Part shown: one piece after another, positions 10,996 to 17,977 of the stretch
Layout of the letters: every line of letters begins with the position of its first letter
How positions within the stretch are numbered: the first letter of the stretch is position 1
Source of the DNA: Phenylobacterium conjunctum
GTDB lineage: Bacteria > Pseudomonadota > Alphaproteobacteria > Caulobacterales > Caulobacteraceae
Assembly: GCF_042679085.1 (NCBI RefSeq)
Contig: NZ_JBHTLQ010000018.1
Span: forward strand, 15,396-79,395
Direction of reading: 5' to 3'
Length of the DNA stretch: 64,000 nt
Translations under genes and position numbers: made by a program
The notes under the pieces: model-generated
What the model was told of the DNA's origin: nothing
The model's input: only the letters and a program-made list of their open reading frames with translations
The model's database searches: none

Positions 10996-11257
10996 CGGTG
11001 GTCCGGTTGTCCAGCTGGGCCCGCAGATTGATCAGGCCTTCGCGGGTGATCCGGTAAGGTCCGCCGCCCTGGCTGGCGATGAGGCGCTTCTTCTTCAGGC
11101 TCTTGAAGACGGCGAGGTCGCAGTCCGAGAGCCGCCAGCCGTCGCGGGTCACGCATTCGGCGTCGATCAGGGTTCCGCGCTCGTCACGTTCGAGCACGAT
11201 GGCGCCGCCCTGGGCCAGGGCGTGCAGGGTCCGCTGCTGCGGCTTGGAAATGTTCAA
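10982..11257 (-). CDS. yjhX: YjhX-family toxin (UPF0386)
   Basis: A 91-residue protein matching the YjhX/UPF0386 family along its length: NISKPQQRTLHALAQGG at the N-terminus, ECVTRDGWRLSDCDLAVFKSLKKKRLI in the middle and PYRITREGLINLRAQLDNR at the end. In E. coli yjhX is paired with the acetyltransferase-like antitoxin yjhQ. Here no such gene is adjacent; the nearest GNAT is 40 kb away. I placed the start at TTG 11257, which gives exactly the family N-terminus; an ATG at 11302 would add 15 unconserved residues. Its 3' end overlaps rsmD by 14 bp. A regulatory rather than toxic role is possible. Confidence 0.75.
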   Translation of the reverse strand: MNISKPQQRTLHALAQGGAIVLERDERGTLIDAECVTRDGWRLSDCDLAVFKSLKKKRLIASQGGGPYRITREGLINLRAQLDNRTTVRGW

Positions 11258-11454
11258 GGAGATATCCGAGTTCAGGCGTGGTTCCACGCGCCCGCCCATC
11301 AAGGGGACGCGGACGGTCAGGGCCTGAAGCGCCGATCAGATATGGGAGGCCGGTCGGCGGTTAGGCCCGGGTCCCGAACGCAATCTCAGACATAAACTCC
11401 CTCTGGGATGTCTCTGGGGGATCCTAGAGCGGCGACGCTATGGCGCAAGGCCGC

Positions 11455-11485
11455 TTGACCCTCTCGCCGCGAGAGGCCTGATGCC
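11455..11485 (+). promoter_or_regulatory. MerR-type promoter with dyad in long spacer
   Basis: A -35 box TTGACC (11455-11460) is followed by a perfect dyad, CCTCTCG-CCG-CGAGAGG (11460-11476). A 19-bp spacer would put the -10 at GATGCC (11480-11485), a poor hexamer. A dyad centred in an over-long spacer is the hallmark of MerR-activated promoters, and the downstream gene at 11514 encodes a MerR protein, so autoregulation is likely. Confidence 0.5.
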
Positions 11486-11513
11486 GTGGTCCGTCAGCAA
11501 CGGGCGAGGAGAG

Positions 11514-12284
11514 ATGAGGGTTCACACGGTGGGCGAGGTGGCGAGGCTGTCGGGCCTCTCCGTGCGCGCCCTGCGCCACTATGACGAGATCGGGCTCTTG
11601 AAGCCCCTGACCGTCGGCGAGAACGGCTACCGCTACTATGGGCCGGACGAGCTTCTGCGCCTGCAGCAGATCCTGCTGCAGCGGGAGTTGGGCGTGCCCC
11701 TGGAGGAGATCCGCCGCGCCCTGGATGCGCCGGACTTCGACCGGTTGGCCGCGCTTGAGGCGCACCGCGACCGGCTGGCCGCTGAGGCCCGCCGCTATGC
11801 CGACCTGGTGAAGACCCTGGATCAGACCCTCGCCGCCCTCAAAGGAGACGGGCAGATGGACGAGACCGCGATGTACAAGGGCTTTGACCCCAAGAAGCAG
11901 GCCGAGCACGAGGCTTGGCTGGTGGACCGTTACGGCGAAGGCGTTCGAGCCGAGATCGACGAGAGCAAGGCCAGGACCAAGGCCTGGAAGCAGGCCGACT
12001 TCGACGCCGCCCAGGCCGAGGTGGAAGCTATTGAGGCCGAGATGGCGCAGGCCCTGGCGGCGGGCCTGCCGGCCGACAGCCAGGCGGTCGGGGCGATCGT
12101 GGCCCGACTGCATGCCTGGGTCGCCCGATCTTGGAAGACCCCGCCTGACGCCAACGCCTTTGCGGGCCTGGCCCAGCTCTACAGCGACAATCCCGACTTC
12201 CGGGCGCGCTACGAAGGGCGGGCGGCAGGGCTGACCGAGTACCTGTCCGAAGCGATGCGGGTCTTCGCAAGGACGCACCTGTAG
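11514..12284 (+). CDS. MerR family regulator with TipAS domain
   Basis: Transcriptional regulator of 256 residues. The N-terminal winged helix-turn-helix (about 2-70) has HTVGEVARLSGLSVRALRHYDEIGLL and GYRYYGPDELLRLQQILLQRELG, followed by a coiled dimerisation helix. The C-terminal part (about 120-250), from MYKGFDPKKQAEHEAWLVDRYGE, matches the antibiotic-binding TipAS domain. In Streptomyces TipA this domain traps thiopeptides; the ligand here is unknown. The ATG at 11514 is preceded by CGAGGAGAG, a strong ribosome-binding site, and removes 11 unconserved residues. A MerR-like operator lies 40 bp upstream. A family C repeat begins 3 bp after the stop. Confidence 0.9.
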   Translation: MRVHTVGEVARLSGLSVRALRHYDEIGLLKPLTVGENGYRYYGPDELLRLQQILLQRELGVPLEEIRRALDAPDFDRLAALEAHRDRLAAEARRYADLVKTLDQTLAALKGDGQMDETAMYKGFDPKKQAEHEAWLVDRYGEGVRAEIDESKARTKAWKQADFDAAQAEVEAIEAEMAQALAAGLPADSQAVGAIVARLHAWVARSWKTPPDANAFAGLAQLYSDNPDFRARYEGRAAGLTEYLSEAMRVFARTHL

Positions 12285-12287
12285 AAA

Positions 12288-12388
12288 CCTCTCCCCGCCG
12301 GCGGGGAGAGAGCAGGGTGAGGGGTGAGCCTTCGAGGGGTTCGCGCAGGCGGCCCCCTCACCCCGACCCTCTCCCCGAGGGGAGAGGG
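12288..12388. repeat. Palindromic intergenic repeat, family C
   Basis: About 100 bp with inverted arms: CCTCTCCCCG and CGGGGAGAG with CAGGGTGAGGGG on the left, CCCCTCACCC with CCCTCTCCCCG on the right. Each side also folds on itself. It lies between the MerR gene and the DUF2157 gene on the same strand and differs in sequence from families A, B and D. Such ctctcccc/gaggggag units are common between genes of alphaproteobacteria. Confidence 0.7.
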
Positions 12389-12445
12389 AGGAGGGTTGCC
12401 AGGATTGAGCGTCCAGCCGATGTTGCCCGCTCTGAAGGAGCTGGC

Positions 12446-13501
12446 ATGGCGAGCTACAAGGCCAGATTGCGGGACGACCTCGAGGCCTGGATCGCCGAGG
12501 GGCTGGTGCCGGCGGCGTCGCGGGAGGCGATCCTGGCGCGGGTGGCTGAGCCGCGCCGACTGGAGGCCTCCCAGGCCCTGGCCGCGGTGGGCGGCCTGCT
12601 GCTCGGCGTGGCGGTGATCGCCTTCGTAGCCGCCAACTGGAACGGCATTCCGCGTATCCCGCGGTTCGGCCTGATCCTGACCCTGTTCCTCGCCGCCTGC
12701 GCGGGCGGGGCCTGGGCGGGCGAGGGCCGGCCCGTGGCGCGCAATATCGCGATGCTGGTGGCGAGCCTGGTGTTCGCCGCCGCCATCGGCCTGACCGGCC
12801 AGATTTTCGACCTGACCGGCGATCCGGTGGCGGCCCTGCGCGGCGCGGGCCTGGCCGCCTTCCTGTTGGCGCTCGCCGGCCGCTCCAGCGGGGCGGCGGT
12901 GGCCGGCCTGGTGTTCCTGGCGCTCGGCGACACCAGCTGGTTCAACGGCGAGCGCGGCCCATCCTGGCTGATCCTGGCCGCGCCGACGGCCCTGGTCCTG
13001 GCGCAGCGCTGGCGGTCCAAGCCCCTGGCGCACGGAGCCGCCATCGCCCTGCCGATCGCCGTGGCCCTGCTGCTCGGCTGGCTGCATCTCGCCTGGCCCT
13101 ACAATCTCCAGGTCCTGGCGGGCGCGGTGGCGTTGGCCCTATTGGCCGCCGGCGCCCGTCGCCATGCAGACGGCGACGAGGCGATAGCGGGGATCGTCTA
13201 TGGCTGGTCGGTCTGGGCGGCCCTGGTGTTCTTCGCCGCGGTGGGCTTCGATGACCGCACCTATCCGGCCCTGCTGCACCGGGTTCCCTGGCTGGCGATC
13301 TCCGGGGCGGTGGTCGCCCTGGGGCTCAACGACCGCAAGCCGGCGGTGACCGCGGCGGGCGTGGTGTCGATGGCCGCGGCCATGGCGGTGATCCTCAATG
13401 ACCTGGGCATGGGACTGATGGCGGCGGCGGGCGTGTTCGCCGCCGTGGCGGTCGCGGCCCTGGTCGGCGGCTTCCTCCTGGGTCGGAGGACCAAGGCATG
13501 A
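12446..13501 (+). CDS. DUF2157 multi-spanning membrane protein
   Basis: A 351-residue inner-membrane protein. The soluble N-terminal part (1-45, with LEAWIAEGLVPAASREAIL) matches the DUF2157 start; about 10 hydrophobic helices follow from residue 48 (AVGGLLLGVAVIAFVAANW) to the C-terminus, ending in basic GRRTKA. The motif FVAANWNGIPRIPRFGLIL is typical of the family. Function is unknown. Start chosen at MASYKARLRDD, preceded by GAAGGAG at good spacing. It overlaps the next gene by 4 bp (ATGA), so the two are translationally coupled, an arrangement seen elsewhere for DUF2157 and GDYXXLXY proteins. Confidence 0.82.
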   Translation: MASYKARLRDDLEAWIAEGLVPAASREAILARVAEPRRLEASQALAAVGGLLLGVAVIAFVAANWNGIPRIPRFGLILTLFLAACAGGAWAGEGRPVARNIAMLVASLVFAAAIGLTGQIFDLTGDPVAALRGAGLAAFLLALAGRSSGAAVAGLVFLALGDTSWFNGERGPSWLILAAPTALVLAQRWRSKPLAHGAAIALPIAVALLLGWLHLAWPYNLQVLAGAVALALLAAGARRHADGDEAIAGIVYGWSVWAALVFFAAVGFDDRTYPALLHRVPWLAISGAVVALGLNDRKPAVTAAGVVSMAAAMAVILNDLGMGLMAAAGVFAAVAVAALVGGFLLGRRTKA

Positions 13502-14064
13502 GCTATCCTGTCCGCATCGGCGCCGTGGCCCTGCTGCTGGTCGCCCTGCTGGTCGGCCTGGTGGTGCGCGAGACCGCGGCCCGGACTCAGGGGACCGAAC
13601 TTCGCTTGACGATGCAGGCGCTGGACCCCCGCGACCTCCTGACCGGCCACTACGCCGCCCTCGACTTCGGCCAGGCCCTGCCGCTCGGCGCCGCGTGTCC
13701 GACGGGCCTGGGGCCGGAGGACAAGCCCGGCTGGATCGCCTTTACGCCCGGCCCGGTCACGGCGCGGGTGACCGGATTCGCGGCTGACCGTGCGAGCGCC
13801 GCGCGGCTCGGCCCCATCGTCGCCAAGGGCAAGGCGTCGTGCTGGCGCGACACCAGCGACCTGAAGGGTCCGGGCCGCGTAGCCCTCGATCTCGGCGTCC
13901 GCCGTTTCCACGCCGACCAGAAGCGGGCCGAGGCCGTCGAGGCGGCCCTGCGCGGCCGCGAGCCTGGCGCGGCGATTGGTGTGCTCTCAGTGGGCAAGGA
14001 CGGCAAGCCGCGCCTAAAAGGCGTGATCATCGCCGGTCAGCGCATGGACCTGGACTGGAAGTAG
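13498..14064 (+). CDS. GDYXXLXY-domain protein, membrane anchored
   Basis: A 188-residue protein with one N-terminal membrane helix (about 5-23, IGAVALLLVALLVGLVV) and a periplasmic domain. The family motif appears as DPRDLLTGHYAALDF, with GHY in place of the usual GDY. Proteins of this type are nearly always encoded next to a DUF2157 or DUF4401 membrane protein, as here with a 4-bp overlap, so the two probably form a complex. Function unknown. It converges on mutL with 6 bp between stops. Confidence 0.78.
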   Translation: MSYPVRIGAVALLLVALLVGLVVRETAARTQGTELRLTMQALDPRDLLTGHYAALDFGQALPLGAACPTGLGPEDKPGWIAFTPGPVTARVTGFAADRASAARLGPIVAKGKASCWRDTSDLKGPGRVALDLGVRRFHADQKRAEAVEAALRGREPGAAIGVLSVGKDGKPRLKGVIIAGQRMDLDWK

Positions 14065-14070
14065 AACTCT

Positions 14071-15942
14071 CTACCTGCGCCCGAACAGCCGCTCGATATC
14101 GGCGAGCTTCAGCTCCACATAGGTGGGCCGGCCGTGGTTGCATTGGCCGGAATGGGGCGTCGCCTCCATCTGTCGCAGCAGGGCGTTCATTTCCGGCGCG
14201 GTGAGCCGTCGGCCAGCCCGCACCGAGCCGTGGCAGGCCATGGTCCCGCAGACCTCTTCCAGCCGCTCCTTGAGCGCCAGGGCCTGGCCGTTCTCCGCCA
14301 GGTCGTCGGCGATGTCGCGGACCAGGCCGGCGACGTCTGTCTCGCCCAAGAGGGCCGGGGTCTCGCGGACCAGGATGGCGCCTGGCCCGAAGGCTTCGAC
14401 CACCAGACCCAGGGCCTCCAGTTCGTCGGCGCGGGCCGCGACCCGCTCGGCCTCTGCCGGGTCGAGCTCGACGACCTCGGGCAGCAGCAGGGCCTGGCGG
14501 GCGACGCCGCCGGCCGCCATCTCGGTCTTCATCCGCTCATAGACCAGGCGTTCGTGGGCGGCGTGCTGGTCGACGATGACCATGCCGTCGCGGGTCTGGG
14601 CGACGATATAGGTCTCGTGCACCTGGCCACGGGCGGCGCCGAGCGGATAGTCGATGGGATCGAACACCGCCTGCGGCGCCTCGGCGACGCCGGGCGGCGG
14701 GGCGGCTTCACTGTAGTCGGCGCGGGCCGAGACCTCGGTCAGGCCCGGCAGGGCCTGGGCGACGGCGGCGACGGCGGAGCGGTCCCAGCCGCCCATCTTC
14801 CAGGCCGAGAACCCTTGGGCCGACGGCGGCGGCACATAGGCCGGCGCATAGCCGCGCGGGGGCGGCGCGACCTGGGGCGTCAGCCCGCTCAGCGCATCGG
14901 CGGCGACGGTGGTGGAGGCCCGGTGCCCGGCGCCGGCCAAGGCGTGGCGCAGGCCGCCGACGATCAGGCCGCGCACCAGGGCCGGGTCGCGGAACCGCAC
15001 CTCGGCCTTGGCCGGGTGGACGTTCACATCGACGTAGGACGGATCGAGCTCGAGATAGAGCGCCACCAGCGGGTGGCGGTCGCGGGCCAGGAAGTCGGCA
15101 TAGGCGCCCCGCAGGGCGCCCTGCAGCAGGCGGTCGCGCACCGGGCGGCCGTTCACGAACAGGTACTGGTGGGCCGAGTTGCCGCGATTGTAGGTGGGCA
15201 GTCCCGCAAAGCCGGTCAGCCGGACCCCGTCGCGCTCGTAGTCGATGGCCAGCGCATTGTCCTGGAACTCCCGGCCCATGATCTGGGCCAGGCGCGCGAG
15301 CCGCCCCTCGGGGCCGGGCTTCTCCGCCGGCAGGCGCAGGGTGCGGCGGCCGTCGATGTCCAGGGAAAAGCCCACAGCCTCGTGCGCCATGGCCTGGCGC
15401 TTCAGCTCCTCGGCGATGGCCATGGCCTCGGTCCGCTCGGACTTCATGAACTTCAGCCGGGCGGGCGTGGCGTAGAACAGGTCGCGCACCTCGACCCGCG
15501 CCCCGTGCGGCCCCGGAAAGGCCGAGGGCGAGACCGCGCCGACCGCGCCGCCCTCGACCAGGATCGCGTGGGCGTCGGCCTGACCCCTGGCCCGCGAGCT
15601 GATCGACAGCCGCGCCACCGAGCCGATGGAGGGCAGGGCCTCGCCCCGGAAGCCGAGGGTCAGGATGTGCAAGAGGTCGTAGTCACCGGCGTCGTCCGGG
15701 GCGAGCTTGGAGGTGGCGTGGCGCTCGATGGCGACGGGCAGCTCCTCGGCGGTCAGGCCGCCGCCGTCGTCGGCCACCAGGATGCGGGTCAGGCCGCCGC
15801 CGTCCACCTGGACCTCGACCTGGGTCGCGCCGGCGTCGAGGGCGTTCTCCACCAGCTCCTTCACCGCGCTCGCAGGCCGCTCCACCACCTCGCCGGCGGC
15901 GATGCGGTTGACGGTTTCAGGGGGCAGGCGGCGGATCGGCAT
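14071..15942 (-). CDS. mutL: DNA mismatch repair protein MutL
   Basis: Mismatch-repair matchmaker ATPase of 623 residues. GHKL ATPase motifs are VVERPASAVKELVENALDAG, DDGGGL, ERHATSK and GFRGEALPSI, and the transducer domain has NGRPVRDRLL. After a Pro-rich linker (about 345-430) the C-terminal domain carries the endonuclease motif DQHAAHERLVYE beginning near residue 458, with ACHGSVRAG and CNHGRPTYVEL as further metal-site motifs. This is therefore a nicking MutL, as expected for bacteria without MutH. The ATG at 15942 (MPIRRLPPETVNRIAAGEVV) is the usual family start; a TTG two codons upstream is less likely. It is divergent from the TraB/GumN gene. Confidence 0.96.
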   Translation of the reverse strand: MPIRRLPPETVNRIAAGEVVERPASAVKELVENALDAGATQVEVQVDGGGLTRILVADDGGGLTAEELPVAIERHATSKLAPDDAGDYDLLHILTLGFRGEALPSIGSVARLSISSRARGQADAHAILVEGGAVGAVSPSAFPGPHGARVEVRDLFYATPARLKFMKSERTEAMAIAEELKRQAMAHEAVGFSLDIDGRRTLRLPAEKPGPEGRLARLAQIMGREFQDNALAIDYERDGVRLTGFAGLPTYNRGNSAHQYLFVNGRPVRDRLLQGALRGAYADFLARDRHPLVALYLELDPSYVDVNVHPAKAEVRFRDPALVRGLIVGGLRHALAGAGHRASTTVAADALSGLTPQVAPPPRGYAPAYVPPPSAQGFSAWKMGGWDRSAVAAVAQALPGLTEVSARADYSEAAPPPGVAEAPQAVFDPIDYPLGAARGQVHETYIVAQTRDGMVIVDQHAAHERLVYERMKTEMAAGGVARQALLLPEVVELDPAEAERVAARADELEALGLVVEAFGPGAILVRETPALLGETDVAGLVRDIADDLAENGQALALKERLEEVCGTMACHGSVRAGRRLTAPEMNALLRQMEATPHSGQCNHGRPTYVELKLADIERLFGRR

Positions 15943-16005
15943 GGTCAACAGAGCTCCAGCTGATCAATATAGGACGATTCCGGGGGGGCGCCCGGACGGT
16001 GTCAT

Positions 16006-16956
16006 ATGAAGCAAGTTCTCTCAGGCCTTACGGCCGCACTCCTGATGGCGGCGCCGTCCGCCGCCCAGACCCCTGCGCCGCCGTCCAGCGACCCTGACGC
16101 GGTGCTGGTCGAGGAGCTGGTGGTCACGGCGCGCGAGCGCGGGCCGGCCTGGTGGCGGGTGTCCGATGGCGACACCACGGTCTATGTGCTGGGCGCGCCG
16201 TCCGGCATGGTCAAGGGCATGGCCTGGGACGACGCGGTGCTGGAACGGCGGCTGGCCGGCGCCAACCAGGTGATCCTGCCGTTCAACAATGTCGGTGTCG
16301 GCGTGTTCGGCGCGGCCGGCGTGCTGATCGATATCGCCCGGCTCAAGGCCAAGGCGCCCATCGAAGACACCCTCGCGCCGGCGCTGAAGGCCCGGTTCGT
16401 CGCCGCCCGCGAGGCCGTGGGCCAGCCGGCCAAGCGCTACGCCCTCAAGAACGGCCTGGCCGCGGGCATCTTGCTGGTCGCCGACTATCGCGATCACGCC
16501 CACATCAGCGCCGCCGAGCCGGCCAAGACCGTGGCGCGGATGGCCAAGGCCCGGAAGATCAAGACGGTGACCAAGGTCTATCCGCTGGGGCCGATCCTGG
16601 GGGCGACCCTGAGGACCAGCGCCCAGGCCCAGGCCGCCTGCCTGGATGACGCCCTGGACGAGGTGGAGGCCGGCTCGGCCAAGGCCCGCGCCGCCACCCA
16701 AGCCTGGGCCGATGGCGACGTCCGCGCGGCGCTCGACGGCGAGCGGGGCTATGAGAAGTGCCTGAATTCGGCGCCGGGCGCCTCGGATCTCGACGCCCGC
16801 ATCAAGGCCGACGAGGCCGCCGCCATCGCCCAGGCGCTGAAGACGCCGGGCCACGCGGTGGCGGTGATTCCCCTGCGGCCCCTGTTGTCGCAAGGCGGCG
16901 TCCTGGACCGGCTGAGGGCGCAGGGCTTTGTGATCAAGACGCCGGGGGAATCCTAG
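16006..16956 (+). CDS. TraB/GumN family protein, exported
   Basis: A 316-residue protein with a signal peptide (MKQVLSGLTAALLMAAPSAA, cleavage about residue 20) and a TraB/GumN domain: WWRVSDGDTTVYVLGAPSG near residue 48 corresponds to the family's opening strand, and VAVIPLRPLLSQGGVLDRLRAQGF to its end. The family is related to Tiki-type metalloproteases, but the first catalytic His expected in the GT(I/L)H motif is replaced by APS here, so activity is doubtful. Between signal and domain sits VEELVVTARERG, which looks like a TonB box. Divergent from mutL, with 63 bp between starts. Function unknown. Confidence 0.72.
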   Translation: MKQVLSGLTAALLMAAPSAAQTPAPPSSDPDAVLVEELVVTARERGPAWWRVSDGDTTVYVLGAPSGMVKGMAWDDAVLERRLAGANQVILPFNNVGVGVFGAAGVLIDIARLKAKAPIEDTLAPALKARFVAAREAVGQPAKRYALKNGLAAGILLVADYRDHAHISAAEPAKTVARMAKARKIKTVTKVYPLGPILGATLRTSAQAQAACLDDALDEVEAGSAKARAATQAWADGDVRAALDGERGYEKCLNSAPGASDLDARIKADEAAAIAQALKTPGHAVAVIPLRPLLSQGGVLDRLRAQGFVIKTPGES

Positions 16957-16977
16957 GCGAACGGATGGCCCATAGGA

Positions 16978-17089
16978 TGTCATCCCGGAAAGCGCGGAGC
17001 GCTTGTCCGGGACCCATATGCGCGGGGCAATCCGGAAAAATCTGAGTCTATGGGTCCCGGTCCTCGGCTGCGCCGAAACCGGGATGACA
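16978..17089. repeat. Palindromic intergenic repeat, family B
   Basis: A 112-bp inverted element between convergent genes. The left unit TGTCATCCCGG...CCGGGACCCATA is mirrored by TATGGGTCCCGG...CCGGGATGACA, with GC-rich hairpins inside each half. It has the same doubled-hairpin plan as family A at 7841 but an unrelated sequence. Confidence 0.78.
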
Positions 17090-17100
17090 CCAAGTGGCCG

Positions 17101-17307
17101 TCAGAGCTCCGAGAGGCTCATCTCGGGATCGTAGTCCACCCCGTCCACCGTCTTCACGATGGCCTGGCCACAGACCACGCGGTTCTGGGTCGGATCGAAG
17201 GTCAGGGTCGGGGCGCCATAGAGCTCCCAGCCCTTGTTCAGGGCCGCGGTGACGCGGTGGCAGAAGGACTTGTCGTCCGGGCCGGTCAGGTAGCGGTAGG
17301 CCCGCAT
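17101..17307 (-). CDS. DUF1737 domain protein
   Basis: A 68-residue protein matching the small DUF1737 family along its length: MRAYRYLTGPDDKSFCHRVTAAL, then GWELYGAPTLTFD and VCGQAIVK. These proteins are found as single domains in proteobacteria; no function is established. The start codon overlaps the stop of the upstream DUF3035 lipoprotein gene (TGATG), so it is translationally coupled to it. Confidence 0.8.
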   Translation of the reverse strand: MRAYRYLTGPDDKSFCHRVTAALNKGWELYGAPTLTFDPTQNRVVCGQAIVKTVDGVDYDPEMSLSEL

Positions 17308-17864
17308 CAGAGCCCCGGCAGCTTGAACCGGGTGGGCTTGGTGCGGGCGATGATCACCGGCTTGTCGCCGGTCACGGCCTTGATCTTGGCGTCCTCGGCG
17401 GCGGCGTCCACCGGCGCGGGGGCGTCGCCCTCGTTGGCGGCGGCGGCCACGGACTTCGGCTGACCCGGCTTCCAGAACATCACCTTGTCAGCCCAGGACT
17501 TGTCCTTGTGGGCCAGGTCGCCGTTCTCGTCGTCGACCACGAAACGGATCAGCGGATCGGCCTTCTCGGCGCCGGCCTTGGCCACGAACAGCTTCTCGCC
17601 GTCGGTGCGGTCCTGGGCCTCGCGGGCGCCCAGCAGGGCGGCGCGGGCGGCGCTCTCGGGCTGCAGCTCCTGGGGCCGCGGCTCGCCAGGCGCCGGCGGG
17701 CGCAGGGAGTAGTCCGGCGGCACCACCAGCGGGGCCTTGGCCACCACGCGGAACTCGTCCGGGGTGACCTTGGTCATGCCCAGGGCCTTACGGGTGGACT
17801 GACAGCCGCCCAGGCCCACGGCCCCGATCAGGGCGGTCGCGATGATCACTCGGTTCAGACGCAT
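17307..17864 (-). CDS. DUF3035 lipoprotein
   Basis: A 185-residue lipoprotein. The signal peptide MRLNRVIIATALIGAVGLGGC ends in a lipobox with the acylated Cys at residue 21. The segment TPDEFRVVAKAPLVVPPDYSL is the hallmark of DUF3035, which in Caulobacterales and relatives is a short periplasmic/outer-membrane lipoprotein often labelled beta-barrel assembly complex BamF in Rhodobacterales and Caulobacter. A BAM role here is an inference from that family link. Start chosen at MRLNRV, which gives the complete lipoprotein signal. First gene of a two-gene operon with DUF1737. Confidence 0.78.
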   Translation of the reverse strand: MRLNRVIIATALIGAVGLGGCQSTRKALGMTKVTPDEFRVVAKAPLVVPPDYSLRPPAPGEPRPQELQPESAARAALLGAREAQDRTDGEKLFVAKAGAEKADPLIRFVVDDENGDLAHKDKSWADKVMFWKPGQPKSVAAAANEGDAPAPVDAAAEDAKIKAVTGDKPVIIARTKPTRFKLPGL

Positions 17865-17977
17865 GAACAACTTCGCTCCGTAGGGCCGCCCCGGCCAGGA
17901 AGGACAGATCAGATAGCGCAAACGCGCGAGCCCGCCAACGCGCTTTAGGGTCCGATCATGGCGAGGGCGGGGCGGAA

